Shown here: piece by piece, positions 45,295-57,987 of the stretch
Layout of the letters: each line of letters starts with the position of its first letter
Numbering within the stretch: the stretch's first letter is position 1
From: Psilocybe azurescens
Lineage: Eukaryota > Basidiomycota > Agaricomycetes > Agaricales > Agrocybaceae
NCBI GenBank assembly: GCA_023853785.1
Contig: JAJIRX010000916.1
Span: 62,001 to 126,000, forward strand
DNA: 64,000 nucleotides
Reading direction: 5' to 3'
Position numbers and translations under genes: made by a program
Notes under the pieces: generated by a model
The model's input: only the letters and a program-made list of their open reading frames with translations
Told to the model about the DNA's origin: nothing
Database searches by the model: none

Positions 45295-47688
45295 GTCCAG
45301 TGTTGATATTGAGCAATGGAGTATTTAAGAGAAGATACGGCCAGTCACTTTCTGAGAACATATTTATATATTGCCCGCCCTAGTATTTAAAGCGGATGAA
45401 GAAATTTTTAGCATCAGCACTTCTTTCTGGTAATCATCATAGATGACAGACGAAATCTCCCCCATTTCTATGAATTGACTGGTTCAGCGACATACATCTC
45501 TATTTTTCAGATGGTGTTGGATGGGTGTACTACGGCGGTGCATGTCTATCAAAGTTTCTCCAGTTTCTTGTATACCAATGAAGTTAATAGGATGAACTTT
45601 AAACCATCAAAATATGGATGTCGTGAGTGTTGTTCTCAACCTGATGTCTTCTGACATTCAAAATTCGTAGGGAGGACCATCACATTCAGCACTACACATC
45701 GCACATCCGACGCTTGACCGTCAGGAAGACTTGAACAACTAACGCCCAGGCCGCTACTAACCATACATAGCGCTGGTTCCCTTGCTCTGCCATCTTCTAT
45801 GACCTTGGCATGCGACGTAATCAAAAGTTCGATTTTATCCATCCTCAGTATATATGACATGGGCTCCTTAATTAAAAAAGGGGTCCCATCGAAGTTGCCA
45901 TGGGTTGTCTCTGACAGTTGTTCTCATTGAGCCATCTGATAAACGATGTAGGACGTGGGTACGCCATCTGAAGGTACCCTCTCCCAAGTAGGTTAAATAT
46001 GTTTTTGCGTGTGTGATCGTGCAAAGAATATAGACAAGTGAAGGGGCTACAGAATCACGAGGTTAGGGTATCTCGGGCAGAAATGTTTTTGTTTAGTCTC
46101 TTATCCGAGTCGAAGCAGAACGGGAAGGGGGCATGTACACTACTACATTTGGCTCATCTCCTGATGCTACAATGTCGTTTCAAAGTATGGTAGTGTGTGC
46201 TTTCCCGCTGCACGAGAGGTTTAAGCGGACCTACGTCCTGGAGCTTTCAAAATTGAAGGTATGCCGCGACCGATCCTCTGCGGTGAAACATTGATGTAAC
46301 CCAGGAGTCGGAGATTCCAGTAAAATCCATCATTGAAGCTACACAGAGTATGATCACGCCAGGACTTGAGCATGTTGTCTTAGATTTGTTTTCTATGTAG
46401 ATGGTGCATGCGTGTGGCATTGTCGACAATCACATCGATTGCAATCAGCACAGCTATACCATACAAATGCCATCAAATAGAATAGCTCCCCATTATTGGC
46501 CGGGATTGGACTTAGAGATCCAATAGGGACTACATCAAGAGTTCGTTGTTTGACAATATCGGCTTCCCAAAGGACCTAGTACGACGCAAAAGTAACCCAA
46601 TACTCGTCGACATCTGAGCATAGATACACAGCACAGATTATCGCAGTGACATTATGGAGGTGGTATTATAAGCTTGATCAAGACGTTTACAGGACAACGT
46701 CTTGATAGATATCAACCAACAGAGGAAGATGATGGAAAGTGCATTATTCATAGGTTGACTCCGACAAGTCCCCCGGCTTCAAACTGGAAAATTGAGGCCT
46801 AACACTGAGCCCTGAGAGATGATGAAAGTTCATGAAACAGATTGAATAGGTTTCATGAACACAGGGGTGATAATGCGGGGATTAGATGCCAGAATGATGA
46901 TAACGATCGGAGACCGGTGAAGTCGATCACAATATTTGTTTTCTTGACATTGTTTAGGTGACTTTTCGTCGCATTACTGAGTCACCATGCTCGGAACACT
47001 CACTCTACGTACTCGTTTTTGAACCACAATTATCACTCGTGATATGGACCGCTATTCTTCTAGCTTGTATTTCAATGAGCAAGAACCTGAAGGCTCACTA
47101 CTAGGTACAACATTTCACTACTCTACCGATGTAATCAGTCACCTAAGTGTTGAAAAGACCAAATCAATCAGATAAAAACCGTGTGATTGGGAGGTAAACA
47201 CGTAGTGTACAATAATGTAAATACTGTACTTATATACTGTAAATACAATTTATACTAACTAAATTTACTCTATAACGGAGAATTCAGTTTATATATAAAA
47301 TCTACATACTTGTGGCTGCATATTCAGCTGCACGGGATCACGGGAATTGTGCCGTTTGATTACCATATTCCAACACTAAGAATGGCAAATGACCATGGAG
47401 TAAGCCAATGCTCGCACAGTATAGCATTGCAGGCAAGATGTGTTATTCTCAACTACAAAGCGCACTAGCACAAAAACCGTGCACAGAGACTGATGAGATG
47501 CTCTACACTATCTAATCTAATCAACACTCGGGTAGCTCAGCCCAGATGCTGCAGAGGTCACTACTACAAGACTCGGATGCTTCATGGGCCAGCCCTGTAC
47601 ACAGTTTTTGTGGATTCATTATGCAAAGGAAGTGGCAATAGTTGAAGATGAAGAATCAATTTCAAACAAATCAAACCCCTCTGCTGGT
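45295..47688. other. intergenic, nothing recognised
   Basis: 2.4 kb with only short open frames, no splice-supported gene and no clear repeat. The first few hundred bases should include the promoter of the membrane protein gene. Confidence 0.4.
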
Positions 47689-48389
47689 GTGTACTTTACA
47701 GTGCCCCCATATTCTGTTGGACTCCAACGGACTTTCACCGGACCCAGCCAATTCCAATGGACAGTCCATCGGACATCCAACGGATTCCATTGGACTTGAC
47801 AAAATTCCAGTACCAGTCCAGTCAGAGTCCGGCCAAATTCCGGTCAAAGTCCGGTCAAGTCACTTCAAGACAGAAAACAGGTGGACTGGCCGGACTGTCC
47901 AGTCCGTTGGACTTCCACCGGACTCTCAGCACTTAATTAGACCAGATCCAAGAGTGCTCTGTCTAGTGGATGTCCAGTGGATGTCCAGTGGACTGTCACT
48001 GGTTTAATTGCAGACTTGGGAGAGGAGTTAGGGACAGTAGCAGTGTTCTTGGAAGCTTTGGGAGCCATATTAAGGAAGCTAGGTCACTAGGATAATACTT
48101 CAATCTTATCTTTAATTCATGTAACAATGTAATATAATATATTGAAAACTATATACTACATTATTATCTGACTTTGTGAATTTCACTAAGTCCAACTTTA
48201 AATTCACATGGAATGGAATCCAATTGAATTCCAACTGGAATACTTTAATCTTAGCTTAAATTTATGTGACAATGTAATATAATATATTAAAAACTATATA
48301 CTACATGATTATATATAGATAAAAATAAAATAAAAACATAATAAAAAAGGAACCAAAAAGAAAAACAGAAAGAAAGAACAGAAAAAGGG

Positions 48390-49535
48390 GGTGCAGGGTA
48401 CATCGGTGGTGTCGTCGTCTGTGTTATTGACGCCGTGGTCAGCCGTACCTGTCATTGTTTGCGCCGGTGTCACCGTCGGGTGTTGTCGTCGGCCGTACCT
48501 GCCATGGTACATGTCGGTGTTGTGGTACGTGTTGTGGTACGCATCGCTGCTGTCATCGTGTGTTGTGGTTGTCCCTGTTGTCCTCGCTGTCACCGTGGTG
48601 GTACGTGTTGTTGTGGTACATGTCAATGTCGTCGTCTGCTGTGCCTGTCCTGGTACCTGTCAACGCCTTCGTTGCGGGTCGTCACAGTCTGTACCTGTCA
48701 TGGTACATGCTGGTGTCGTCATCACGTGTCATCATCGGCCCTGTCATCCTGGCCTTTGCCGTCGCTGTGGTAGTATCCGTCGGTGCCATCGTCGTAGGTT
48801 GTCCTTGTCCTTGCCCTCGCTGCTCTTGTCCTCACCCTTGCTGCCCTTGTCCTTGCCCTTGCTGCCCTTTTCCTTGCCCTTGCCATCCTTGCCCTTGCTG
48901 CCCTCATCCTCACCCTTGCTGTCCTTGTCCTCACCCTTGCCATCCTTGTCCTTGTCCTTGTCCTTGTCCTTGTCCTTGTCCTTGTCCTTGTCCTTGTCCT
49001 TGTCCTTGTCCTTGTCCTTGTCCTTGTCCTTGTCCTTGTCCTTGTCCTTGTCCTCACCCTTGCTTCCATCCATGTCCTTGCTCTTGCCGCCGTCCTCGCC
49101 CCATGTCCTGGTCCACGCCGGTGTCTTGGTCCTCACCCTCGCAATCCTGGTCCTAGCCGTTGTCCTTGCGGTCCCTCGCGGTCCTTGCCCTCGCGGTCCT
49201 TGCCCTCACCCTTGCTCTTGCTCTTGCTCTTGCTCTTGCTCTTGCTCTTGCTCTTGCTCTTGCTCTTGCTCTTGCTCTTGCTCTTGCTCTTGCTCTTGCT
49301 CTTGCTCTTGCTCTTGCTCTTGCTCTCACCCTTGCTCTTGCTCTCACCCTTGCTCTTGCTCTCACCCTTGCTCTTGCTCTCACCCTCGCCCTCCCAGTCC
49401 TCGTTGTGGTCCTCGTCCGTGTCCTCGTTGTCGCTGTTGCAGTTGTCCTTGTCAGTGTGGCTGTTGTGGTCATTCTCGTCCTCTGTTGCGTTGGGTTGGC
49501 TCTCGCCTGGCTCTGACCGACAAGGCGGTGGTGGT
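48390..49535. repeat. hexamer minisatellite and anchor motif of element B
   Basis: A GTC-rich degenerate part is followed by a pure CCTTGT hexamer array (about 48945-49050) and a pure CTTGCT array (about 49208-49330). The anchor GGGTTGGCTCTCGCCTGGCT with a GGTGGTGGTGG run follows at 49490-49540. Frames of up to 425 codons are open on both strands (Ser-Leu, Cys-Ser, Asp-Lys and Arg-Ala repeats) because the repeat lacks stops. I do not call a protein. Confidence 0.8.
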
Positions 49536-49686
49536 GGTGGAAGGAAAAGGGTTGGGGTCAGAATCAACAATGGATCAACATGGCATCAACATGTCACACA
49601 TGTGTTATTGTTTGTCCCGTGCCAAGCAGCGCCGAGAATTTCAGCCGCATCACTATGTATTTAACTAATTTTATTATTTTCCATAA

Positions 49687-49763
49687 GCCTTTGTGGCTCA
49701 GTTGGTTTATCCCGCTTGTGTTCGGCATTCTCCAATGCCCGAGTTCAATTCTTGTTTGTGTCT
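49687..49763 (+). other. tRNA-like segment with A and B boxes (element B)
   Basis: Box A-like TGGCTCAGTTGG (49694-49705) and box B GAGTTCAATTC (49741-49751), followed by TTTTTT (49773-49778). It aligns with the minus-strand segment of element A (shared 'atgcc(c/t)gagttcaatt'). Stem pairing is poor for a working tRNA. Confidence 0.6.
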
Positions 49764-50259
49764 TTTTTCTATACTAGTATAAATTATAATAAAAGGACAT
49801 CCATTGGACTTCCATTGGAATTCCGTTGGACTTGTCCGCTGGAATTCTAATGGTCATGTCTGGTGGGATTCCAATGGACTTCCATTGGACTTCTATTGGT
49901 CCTGTCCGGTCATTTCCAGTGGACAGTCCGCCCGGACAGTCCGTTGGATTTGTAGTCCAGTCGGACATTCACCGGAATCTCACCAGAATCTCATCGGAAA
50001 ATTTCAGCAGTCCTAGACCAGAAAAATTGTCATTCTGAATATAGAAAGTCCAACGGAGTCTGACCGGAGTCCGACCAAAAAATGGGGGCCATGTAAAGAC
50101 CTCCAGAATCTCTGCCGTATTCTGAGTGCTATGCTCTGTTGTCACCTTTAGTATCTCCCACAGAAATATTTCATGCTCGCCCTTTGCTATTTTCATGGGC
50201 AACATGTCTTGTTGGCAATCATGTTCACTGAGAGATTCATGTGCTTACTGTTAAAGATG

Positions 50260-50582
50260 ATAACACCCACCTTTGAGCATCATCAAATGAGCAAACTCAA
50301 CAGAGAGAATGAAGCTGCCCCTCCTCAAAAGATTGCTCCCTCAGTTGGCAGAGTACATGTGTGTATTTTTCTAACATCTGATAGCCACTAAATACTGCAC
50401 AGATAATTCAAGACGCCTGCCTTGAGCTCAAATTCTTTCAGAAAGATGTTGCTCAGAAAGTCAATGAGAAGCCTTCTGTTATTCAGGATTATGAATCAAG
50501 TAAAGCCATCCATAACCCACAGATCCTCAGCAAACTCAAGCGAGTTCTCGGTGTTAAACTTTGGGGTTGGAGCCCTTTGTAA
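50260..50582 (+). pseudogene. MBF1 (multiprotein bridging factor 1), 3' fragment
   Basis: Exon to 50352 ends HHQMSKLNRENEAAPPQKIA then PSVGR. A 50-nt intron follows (50353 GTACAT to 50402 AG). The second exon reads IIQDACLELKFFQKDVAQKV, then NEKPSVIQDYESSKAIHNPQ and ILSKLKRVLGVKL, with stop at 50580. This is the Cro/C1-type helix-turn-helix of MBF1, a transcriptional coactivator that links activators to TBP. The intron is retained, so it is a DNA-level copy, not a processed one. The N-terminal half is not found upstream; the fragment begins about 150 bp after the end of element B. Substitutions such as Gln to His in AIxNPQ suggest relaxed constraint. Confidence 0.85.
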
Positions 50583-50764
50583 TCTACTTGATAATTAATT
50601 TTTACTGAGCGGTCTTTAGGCACTGATATTGGGAAAAAGTTATCAGACCTTAAGAAATCATAGATGAGTCTTGACTGTCTTGTCCTAGAGCTAGACTCGC
50701 ATTCATTTTACCTATATAATTCTGTACATTCAGTGAATTCTTAGAGCGTCACGGAAATGATCAT
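50583..50764. other. 3' flank of the MBF1 fragment
   Basis: AT-rich spacer between the MBF1 stop codon and element F. No feature recognised. Confidence 0.35.
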
Positions 50765-52353
50765 CAGGAAAAGAAAAATGCCCAGTAGAATGTCACTTAA
50801 GCTATGTAGCACTGGTAGAAATTGGCCTTTGCATTAGCTCCAGTAGCTCCAGTAGCACTCAGTAGTTCTGGTGCATATCTACATAGAGCCCAGTAGCTCT
50901 GGCACAGATCTACTGGGTACTTAGTAGCTCACACTCTGAGCTCCAGTAGCTCCAGTAGCACTCAGTAGTTCTGGTGCACATTTACATAGAGCCCAGTAGC
51001 TCTGGTACAGGTCTACTGAGTACTCAGTAGCTCACACTCTGAGCTACATAGCTCCTGTAGCTCTATGTAGACTCTAGTCAATGCTACAAACACTATATAA
51101 CTCATAGTCTATGCTACCAATACACAGTATTTCCACATGAGTGTTGTATAGGCTACATAGATTATGCAATAAACAATTTCAGCTTAGTAGGGTTACATAG
51201 TGATAGTTTCTTACTTTCAATTAAATCTTACTTAATCTTATTTCAAATTATTCATACCTACCTCAAAAATAGTTCAACCAAAATTTCACACATAACACAC
51301 ACAATTTAATGAGAAACAAGAGCAAGAAATATATGGCTTTGAAAAGTTATAGATTCAATGTAAAAAAAAATTGGAGTCATGATGGAAATGTATATACTGT
51401 GGCACAATAGGGTGAGACAAAAACAAATATAATGATATTGAATCATTGTCAAGTGAAAGTCCTCATGTGTCATGCACAGGCCCAGTCAACAAGAATGGAA
51501 GGCAGCATCCTGTGTACAAAATTGACAAATAATGAACTCCTCTGCCTTGTTGAATACATTTTTCTTCAACTTCTGTAGAAGGGGTTAACTGCAAAGCTTT
51601 GATTTCCACCCCTCTGCTGTCAGAGGTTGGAAAGACCTCTTACAAATATGCTCATTATGCTTTATAAACCATTCTCCACTGTTCTCAGTCCATTCAATTC
51701 ATGAGCGGCCATTGCCCATAAAGGCCTACACAGCAGGCAGAGAGAACCATGATTTAAAGAACATCTGAGAAGGTTGGTCTGGAAAAAAAGTTAGTTACAA
51801 ACTATAAGATATAAGCATGATAAATTATTGGCCAGTTTGAAAAGGTTTTTATACTGCCCCACATGTACCAAGCAGAAAATATACTGACCTAATATTCACA
51901 TGATGATTTAATTGCAGACACATTGCTCTCAAATTTCTGATTGTTTTGATATATAATATGTGGGTATAACTTGAGAGGAAGTGCCAGGATATATTATTGG
52001 CATTGAAAACAAGGGTATATAATTCATTATAAATGTGATGGATAGCACAAGCAGTGATGGTGCATTTGGTAGAGCATGTGTAGAATTATTATGTGTAAAG
52101 CAGTTGGTTCAATTCCTGTTGAGTGTATTTTATCATGTGACATTAATTTACATATGTGTGATGGCTACCAAAGCTGTATAGTGACATATGACAGTTACTA
52201 GGGCTATGTAGTCACACACAGAATCTACTGGTGCTACTGGGACTACAGTAGCTGTCACATATGACTACCAGGTGCTACAGCAAAGGGGGACGTGCAATCC
52301 AGCTACCAGTTCTACTGGGGCTACATAGCACTACTGCAGGTATTTTTTTCCTG
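50765..52353 (+). mobile_element. non-autonomous element F (related to D)
   Basis: Ends CAGGAAAAGAAAAATGCCC and, reverse complemented, CAGGAAAAAAATACCTGC. They are followed on both sides by GCTATGTAGC and arrays of CCAGTAGCTC / CTACTGG motifs (50855-51060 and 52195-52335). The flanks ATGATCAT and ATGATGTC share only the first five bases, so any 8-bp duplication is decayed. The interior 51890-52160 aligns with the reverse complement of D, including the tRNA-like segment. The ends resemble those of element I more than those of A-D. Confidence 0.75.
52051..52125 (+). other. tRNA-like segment with A and B boxes (element F)
   Basis: Box A TGGTGCATTTGG, followed by TAGAGCATG (52058-52078), and box B GGTTCAATTCC (52106-52116). 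It is the most tRNA-like of the four copies. Homologous to the minus-strand segment of D. Confidence 0.62.
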
Positions 52354-53264
52354 ATGATGTCCTTTAGAGAATTTGCACATTCATTACGTGAACAAGCCTA
52401 ACATTAATGTCCCGGAGCCATTCTTTCTGACTCACAACAGGTGCCAGACCTTTAAAAAACAAAGCCATGAAAGTTTTAAAGGGCCAATGGTCAGATTGCA
52501 CAAAATGACACGTCGAGATGAAGCCAAGCAGGAGTCGAGGGAGGAGAGATATTGACGCGACTAAGCCGGACCGTGTTTCAATGTCCGAGGATTACATAAC
52601 AACTTTCTGACGCGGTTTGGGGGCATGATAAAAAACAGACTTCGTATATCGTGATCCGTAGGGTACCTCACATATATTGAAGTCTGTCTAGGAGAGACTA
52701 TTTGAAACCAGCTATATGTAGCTCTGGTCAGCCTTTGTCACAGTCTATTTAAACTGAACGACACACAGAGACACTATTATCGTAGTCAAACATGTTAGCG
52801 TGTACATTGGGGATCGACCGTCCTCCTGCCTTTTCATTGCACATTGCACATCTCTCGCATACTCTGCCATCGCGTGATCCTGTGTGGCCCGCGTTCGGGT
52901 ACGATCCATCATCCTATACTCTGCCATTCGTCCATCCCCCTTCCGCCTTACCAGAAACCATATATTTGTACATTGAGACTGGAGAGAAACAAAGACAGAT
53001 GGCGATGGCGATATAATACTGGTCGTTCGGGCAATATATCGGATGTCCAGGAATCCGGGGAGAACTACTACTTTAAGCTGTGATCACGACATGACACAGC
53101 TTTCGGATTCAATTTGGTTTTTAGTCCTCTCATCTGTAACGAGTCACGTACTCATCTGTGGCAGTACATCTACATCAATCACCAGTCATATTTTCTTACC
53201 GACAGTGGCCACACTCAAACCTCGCAGAGCACCTAGGTTCCAGAAACCCTACTCGCTGCCAGCG
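52354..53264. other. intergenic, upstream of the F-box gene
   Basis: No gene recognised. The last few hundred bases should include the promoter of the F-box gene. An in-frame upstream ATG at 53043 makes the true start uncertain. Confidence 0.4.
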
Positions 53265-54937
53265 ATGGCTGCAATCCTCTCCGAAATCACTCAACGGCTA
53301 CAAAACAACGTTTATCTCCAGGTAAGTACAGCGATCTATACATGTGCTCATTCAGAGCTCACAATGAATTCATTTTTAATCAGGCAGAATCAGAGGGGAC
53401 ATCAGGAAAGCTCATGTCGCTACCTCTCGAGCTACTATTGGAAATCCTGAAGTTGTTGGTGTGGAAAGATATATTAAAGGTTCGGGCGCGTACGTCAATT
53501 CACGTTATTTCCCATTCTCTCCACTGACTTAAATTCATGATGGCAGACATGCAGATATCTCGCAGAAGTGACGAGAATGAGAGACATTTGGCTACATCTT
53601 GTTCATGAGCATGTTCTAACCAACGATCTACCACCTAGGCTCGAGCGTCCGATTGAAATGCATTCATCTCCAGAACTCGAGCGCCTCTTGCTTCTATGGA
53701 AGAGCGCAGATTGTGGATTGGAAACAAATACCTTACATCCCGCTCGAGAACGAACATTTGTGACGATCAACAACAACGCGAAGACCGAAATGGTACACCT
53801 CATCAAAGGAGGTCGCTGGCTTCTTGTCACTGATCAAACAGCGGCAGTGACGTATTACGACCTCGATGCAGAGACAATCTCCGGCGTCCAGCTTATCGAT
53901 GATCAAAAACCGAGATTCGATTTTTGATGGCCATTGATTACAACATGCACTCTCCATTTCTCGAATTTATGATTGCTTTCTCTCTGCACGATACGCCGGC
54001 CTGGATATATTCCACGGATTCCAGGCCATATCAGCCGACAATCCAGATTTGGCGTGTTAGCTGCTTTTGGATGACACTCAACATGTTGTCGGATTAGCAG
54101 CCACATGGATTGCTTCATTTCCTCATCGTCCAGAGATAACTATGCCTACTTCGCTGTCTCTTCTTGGACCCAATATTGCCTTTAACGCTATCAATGGCTT
54201 AGAAATATACACATTTGTTGTCGATTGGACACAGGCAAATGGAAATGCATTCAAGTATCCTTGGCGGGTGGTCCTCTGTACGCTTACTATTGATGTATGT
54301 GATTCTTTATATCATTCTCAGTTTCAATTCGGCTCATTACATCACTAGGCATGGACATATCTTTTGCCAGGAGGGAAACTTCTTGTTGCATCACTTATCA
54401 ATTATTCTCTTATGGACTACTCATCGGTTCCAGAAACCTTACAGTTCCCAGATTCTCTATCTTCATTTCCTGCTATATGGCGTGTTATTGGCCCCTCCTT
54501 TTCGAAGTTTAGTTGGATCCAGTTTCTTCTTGACCAAGACAAGTGCCGGCATCATCATCATTACGCGCCGTATTCAATCAATACATAGCCTAACCTTTGA
54601 CTATCACTCTGTAGACGATGACCCGCATTTTAGAGAGGGTCATCCGCTGGGTTGTCTTGACTATTGCGATAGCGGGGCCCTCGTCGGGTACAGACATACA
54701 ATCCTACTCGATGATCTCGGTACAGCGTTGGTTTTAGTCTATCACCCTCCATTCACTACCTGCAGACCAACCATTGTGCATCACAAGTGTCGTTGGTCTC
54801 GACGTCGCCAAGGCCCGGAACCATTTATGGACGATGAATCTGGTCGGGTCGTTTATTCCATTCATCAGACGGCAGAAGAGAGTGAAACAGGTACGAAGTT
54901 CGCTGTAGTAGACTTTGCCATGATTTGTAAGCAATGA
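53265..54937 (+). pseudogene. F-box protein gene with frameshifts
   Basis: F-box proteins recruit substrates to SCF ubiquitin ligases. Exon 1 53265-53321 (MAAILSEITQRLQ), exon 2 53384-53479 and exon 3 from 53547 are joined in phase. The F-box spans LMSLPLELLLEILKLLVWKD in exon 2 and TCRYLAEVTRMRDIW after the second intron. Downstream is a long C-terminal region: FVTINNNAKTEMVHLIKGGRW, HDTPAWIYSTDSRPYQPTIQ, then YPWRVVLCTLTID, an intron (about 54296-54349), WTYLLPGGKLLVASL, and in another frame SAGIIIITRRIQSIHSLTFD to 54937. Frames change near 53926, near 54060 (one C short in AGCTGCTT) and near 54530. Either it is a recently inactivated gene or these are consensus errors. Confidence 0.75.
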
Positions 54938-56704
54938 ACTTTGTTTCATTTTGACGTTTGGAACTTGAAATAACCCCACAATGGAAGTCAGAGGACAGAA
55001 CGGATATCTACAAATTTAAGAGCCTGTAGTATGTTGTCTTACATGTTGTGTGCAGGGGGAGGGATGATGATCTAATTCTTTTATAGACTGTAATATATGA
55101 GCACCATGTTTGTCATTGAAATTCTCAATCATTGCTAAGATCGACATTGAGGGCTTAACAAGCAAGCCGCAAGGATCGAGGTCCATTTGGTCATACCGCC
55201 GAAGACGACACTCGAGGACTGAGGATGAGGGGAAAGCTTCGCCTCATTCTTTATGTGAGCATTGTTATGTAGATGATTTCTAAATCTCATTTTAGAGGTG
55301 TAGGGTGCAGCGTGAAAATTTTAAAGATGCAGGAGTGTCCGAACCGTATTCCAAATATCCATCAAGTCCTCAAGTGGAGTTTCTGAAGAGCACGCTTGGA
55401 AGTATGATTTCTACTGGCCGCACTCTCCATAGCTCATTGTTACAGAGGATATGTCGATTAGCCGGCCCCGAGAATCTAAGACGCGCGAAAGTAGCGTTTA
55501 AGCATCATTTCTTTATTTTTGTTTCTAAACATTTCTTTTTATTTTCATTTATCTTGAGTCCTACATATTTATCTAGACATATTACGAAGCACTATATAAA
55601 CTCTGAATATGTAGATAACATACTAAATACATGCCAAGCAAGTCCTATTGATTAGGACTTGCCCAATGTAGTATCTCCGGAGAATCTGACATACGCACAA
55701 GCAGCTAAAAACAATTTAATGCCGAAGACCGAATATGTGTGCAACACGCATACGGCTGACTACCTTTGGCTAGCACTTTCTACCTAGAACTGGAATATGT
55801 TAAGAACATTCTCAATATTATATGGAACACTCTAGTTGTATAGTTCCAGTTCAATGTAGAATTACTAGCTATAGTATATAACATTACTGTAGATACCTGC
55901 TTGAATATCATCTTTTACACTCAATTTACACCCTACCAACTTAAGTAGACCAGGACAATTACTTGTTAGTAAGGCTTCACGCTACTACACAAGTTATATT
56001 ATTACTTCTATAGCCTCGCGTTAGTAGTACATAATAATTGTCCATTAAACTTAAGTTCTAACTGTTAACGAAGTTACTCAAATATCTTCGGATACTTACT
56101 CAGCATCTTAAACATTCTCAAGAGTCTCGAAACGACAGACTCTAAACAAATAAATACACTAACCTTTGTCTTCATAGGAACACACCAAGGTTTGAGTATT
56201 CAGAACTCTAACACTCATACTGACATATCTGTCTTTCTTCTGTAGAAATCTGCTGACTTTGGGGTGCCGACTGTGGTGGTGGTCATATTCTAGTATGCAA
56301 TTCTGAATAGGCATGGAGAATTCGGGAAATTTCAAGAAAAGTTTTAGGCATCTCCACTGCTGCATATTTGCGTAGTCTCGCTTTTTTGGAGTCGGCCCCA
56401 GCTAGACCTGTAAGCGAACAAAGGCAAAGACGATCCTTAACTGACAAGAAACACGAAATAGATGAAGACACTCACCAGTCTAAGGATAATAAACTGTCCC
56501 ATCTCACTGTATATTGTCCCCAGGAAGAAGTACACACAATGATTTAAGGTTTATGAGCGCGTTTGGGTGCTCAGTGAAATAAGTACGCTTTACCAAGAAG
56601 GACAGCCCATATCATACAAGACCATTGCAAGTGGATCGAGATGTGACCACTAATATCTAATAGATCAGCTTCAAACTTGGGCATTTAAATTTGAAGTATT
56701 CGCA
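54938..56704. other. intergenic, nothing recognised
   Basis: 1.8 kb with no supported gene. Two stretches near 55455 and 55675 share a 'ccg(g)agaatct' phrase, possibly remnants of one repeat. Confidence 0.4.
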
Positions 56705-56707
56705 TTA

Positions 56708-57217
56708 GAGTCAGTTCAGCAACAAAAATGCGGGCGCATTTTCATTTTGATGGTATTCTCATTATTCCCACATGCCCCAAAGTGGAATGGCTGTGTTATT
56801 TCTGGTTCGATTGTGACAGGTCCGAATAGGCACAACAACAGCACAAGCAACAACGATACCCGACGGGTGCTTGTCGTTGTCCGCCTCTCAGCCCCACTGC
56901 TTGACATAAACCTTAAGTACTTCTAATTGCAAAGACTTAAGTATGTAAAAATATTTTGCACAATATTTTATGTATACATACAAAGTTGCGCCAGCTATTC
57001 CATCAGAAGGACGTTGTCAGAGCATGTTCGCTGTTTCCAACGATGAGCTCAACCTAAGCTGGACAGTGCTGGGGAGGGTAACAGTAAGTTGATGTGACCA
57101 GGGATATAGCTGTCAAACAATTTAGTAATATTCATTACCTGTGGGAATAACACCAAAGTACCATCAAAATGAAAATGCGGTGAAAATGCACCTGCATTTT
57201 CATTGCCGGACTGACTC
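56708..57217. mobile_element. PIF/Harbinger MITE K2
   Basis: 510 bp with ends GAGTCAGTTCAGCAACAAAA and, reverse complemented, GAGTCAGTCCGGCAATGAAA. Both are followed by GCATTTTCATTTTGATGG-like sequence. The target duplication is TTA (56705-56707 and 57218-57220). Same family as K1 by its ends and 'gggaataa' motif; no transposase. Confidence 0.82.
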
Positions 57218-57220
57218 TTA

Positions 57221-57979
57221 TCTTTGGCTGTAGAAGTGAGAAATTTTTAGTTATGAAAGTGAGTAACCCTATAGTACACTAAAGTAGTATTACTATGATG
57301 GCTTGTTATGCTTACTCCATCTCAAATCCCCTTTTAAAACTATGTTTTAATTTTTAACAGACCTGGTTCAGGTCTTTGCACATCTCTTAAAAAAAATTGA
57401 ATTATTGAAGATAAAATTGTGTGGAAACAGGCTTCAGTGTCCATCCCCAAGGTCATATTTCTACAAAAGGTTCTGATTTAGTATCAGTATTTCAATTGAC
57501 AATACTAACTCCTGAGGAGTTCTCTACTGATAAAAGATGTTTTCTACATGTCTATTATAAATTTTGGTATTGATTACAAGGGAGACAAGTGTGAATAGAT
57601 CAGATAAGCTACCATCTTTACTTTCACTTACTTTGCCTGCAGTGTGATATGGCTTTAGTACCCAAGTAAGTGACATTAACTTATTCTCACTTGGCTTGTG
57701 ACAAAGTTCACTTGAACACCATAAGTTAGTTACAAGTGAATATAAGTTACTTTTGTATGGCCAAATAAATTGCCATAAGTTACTTGGCTTGATGGTCATT
57801 GCTTTGCATGGCATAACAAGTCCTTTTGTGGGACTTATTTGAACTATTCTTGCTTACTTATCCTAATACTTTTTAGCATCAAAATCTTATAATTACATAT
57901 ACTGAACAATTCATTATGCACAATACCAAAAAACTAGAGAAAAGGAGCCATTTTACTATATTGGGGCCAGACTTTTATG
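57221..57979. other. intergenic with AAGTTAC-type repeats
   Basis: About 57640-57790 has repeated AAGTGA / AAGTTAC phrases, again like an isolated subterminal array. The segment 57916-57960 resembles 60231-60275 on the other side of element C, so C sits between two copies of an older repeat. No gene. Confidence 0.4.
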
Positions 57980-57987
57980 ATCCTTTC

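Larger units (their letters stand above)
47689..50103 (+). mobile_element. non-autonomous element B
   Basis: Starts GTGTACTTTACAGTGCCCCC and ends GGGGGCCATGTAAAGACCTC, an imperfect inverted pair matching A, C and D. Both subterminal arrays (47705-48000 and 49800-50060) use CCATTGGACT / CCAACGGACT-type motifs. Inside, in order, are an AT-rich stretch shared with A and C, a minisatellite with its anchor motif, and a tRNA-like segment. No 8-bp duplication could be matched (CTGCTGGT versus CAGAATCT), so one edge may have changed. No transposase. Confidence 0.8.

Noticed and set aside
47525..47580. tRNA-like 'gggtagctcagcccag' near 47530
   Set aside because: Box A-like phrase only; no box B at the right distance and no cloverleaf.
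48391..49668. A 425-codon plus-strand open frame and several long overlapping frames on both strands
   Set aside because: They follow hexamer repeats without stop codons and give Ser-Leu, Cys-Ser, Asp-Lys or Arg-Ala homopolymer-like products in all frames. No start context, introns or conserved domain.
49687..49763. A functional tRNA gene
   Set aside because: A and B boxes are present but the acceptor and T stems do not pair properly and the segment recurs inside mobile elements.
47681..50111. An 8-bp duplication for element B
   Set aside because: CTGCTGGT and CAGAATCT do not match; B is called on inverted ends and homology only.
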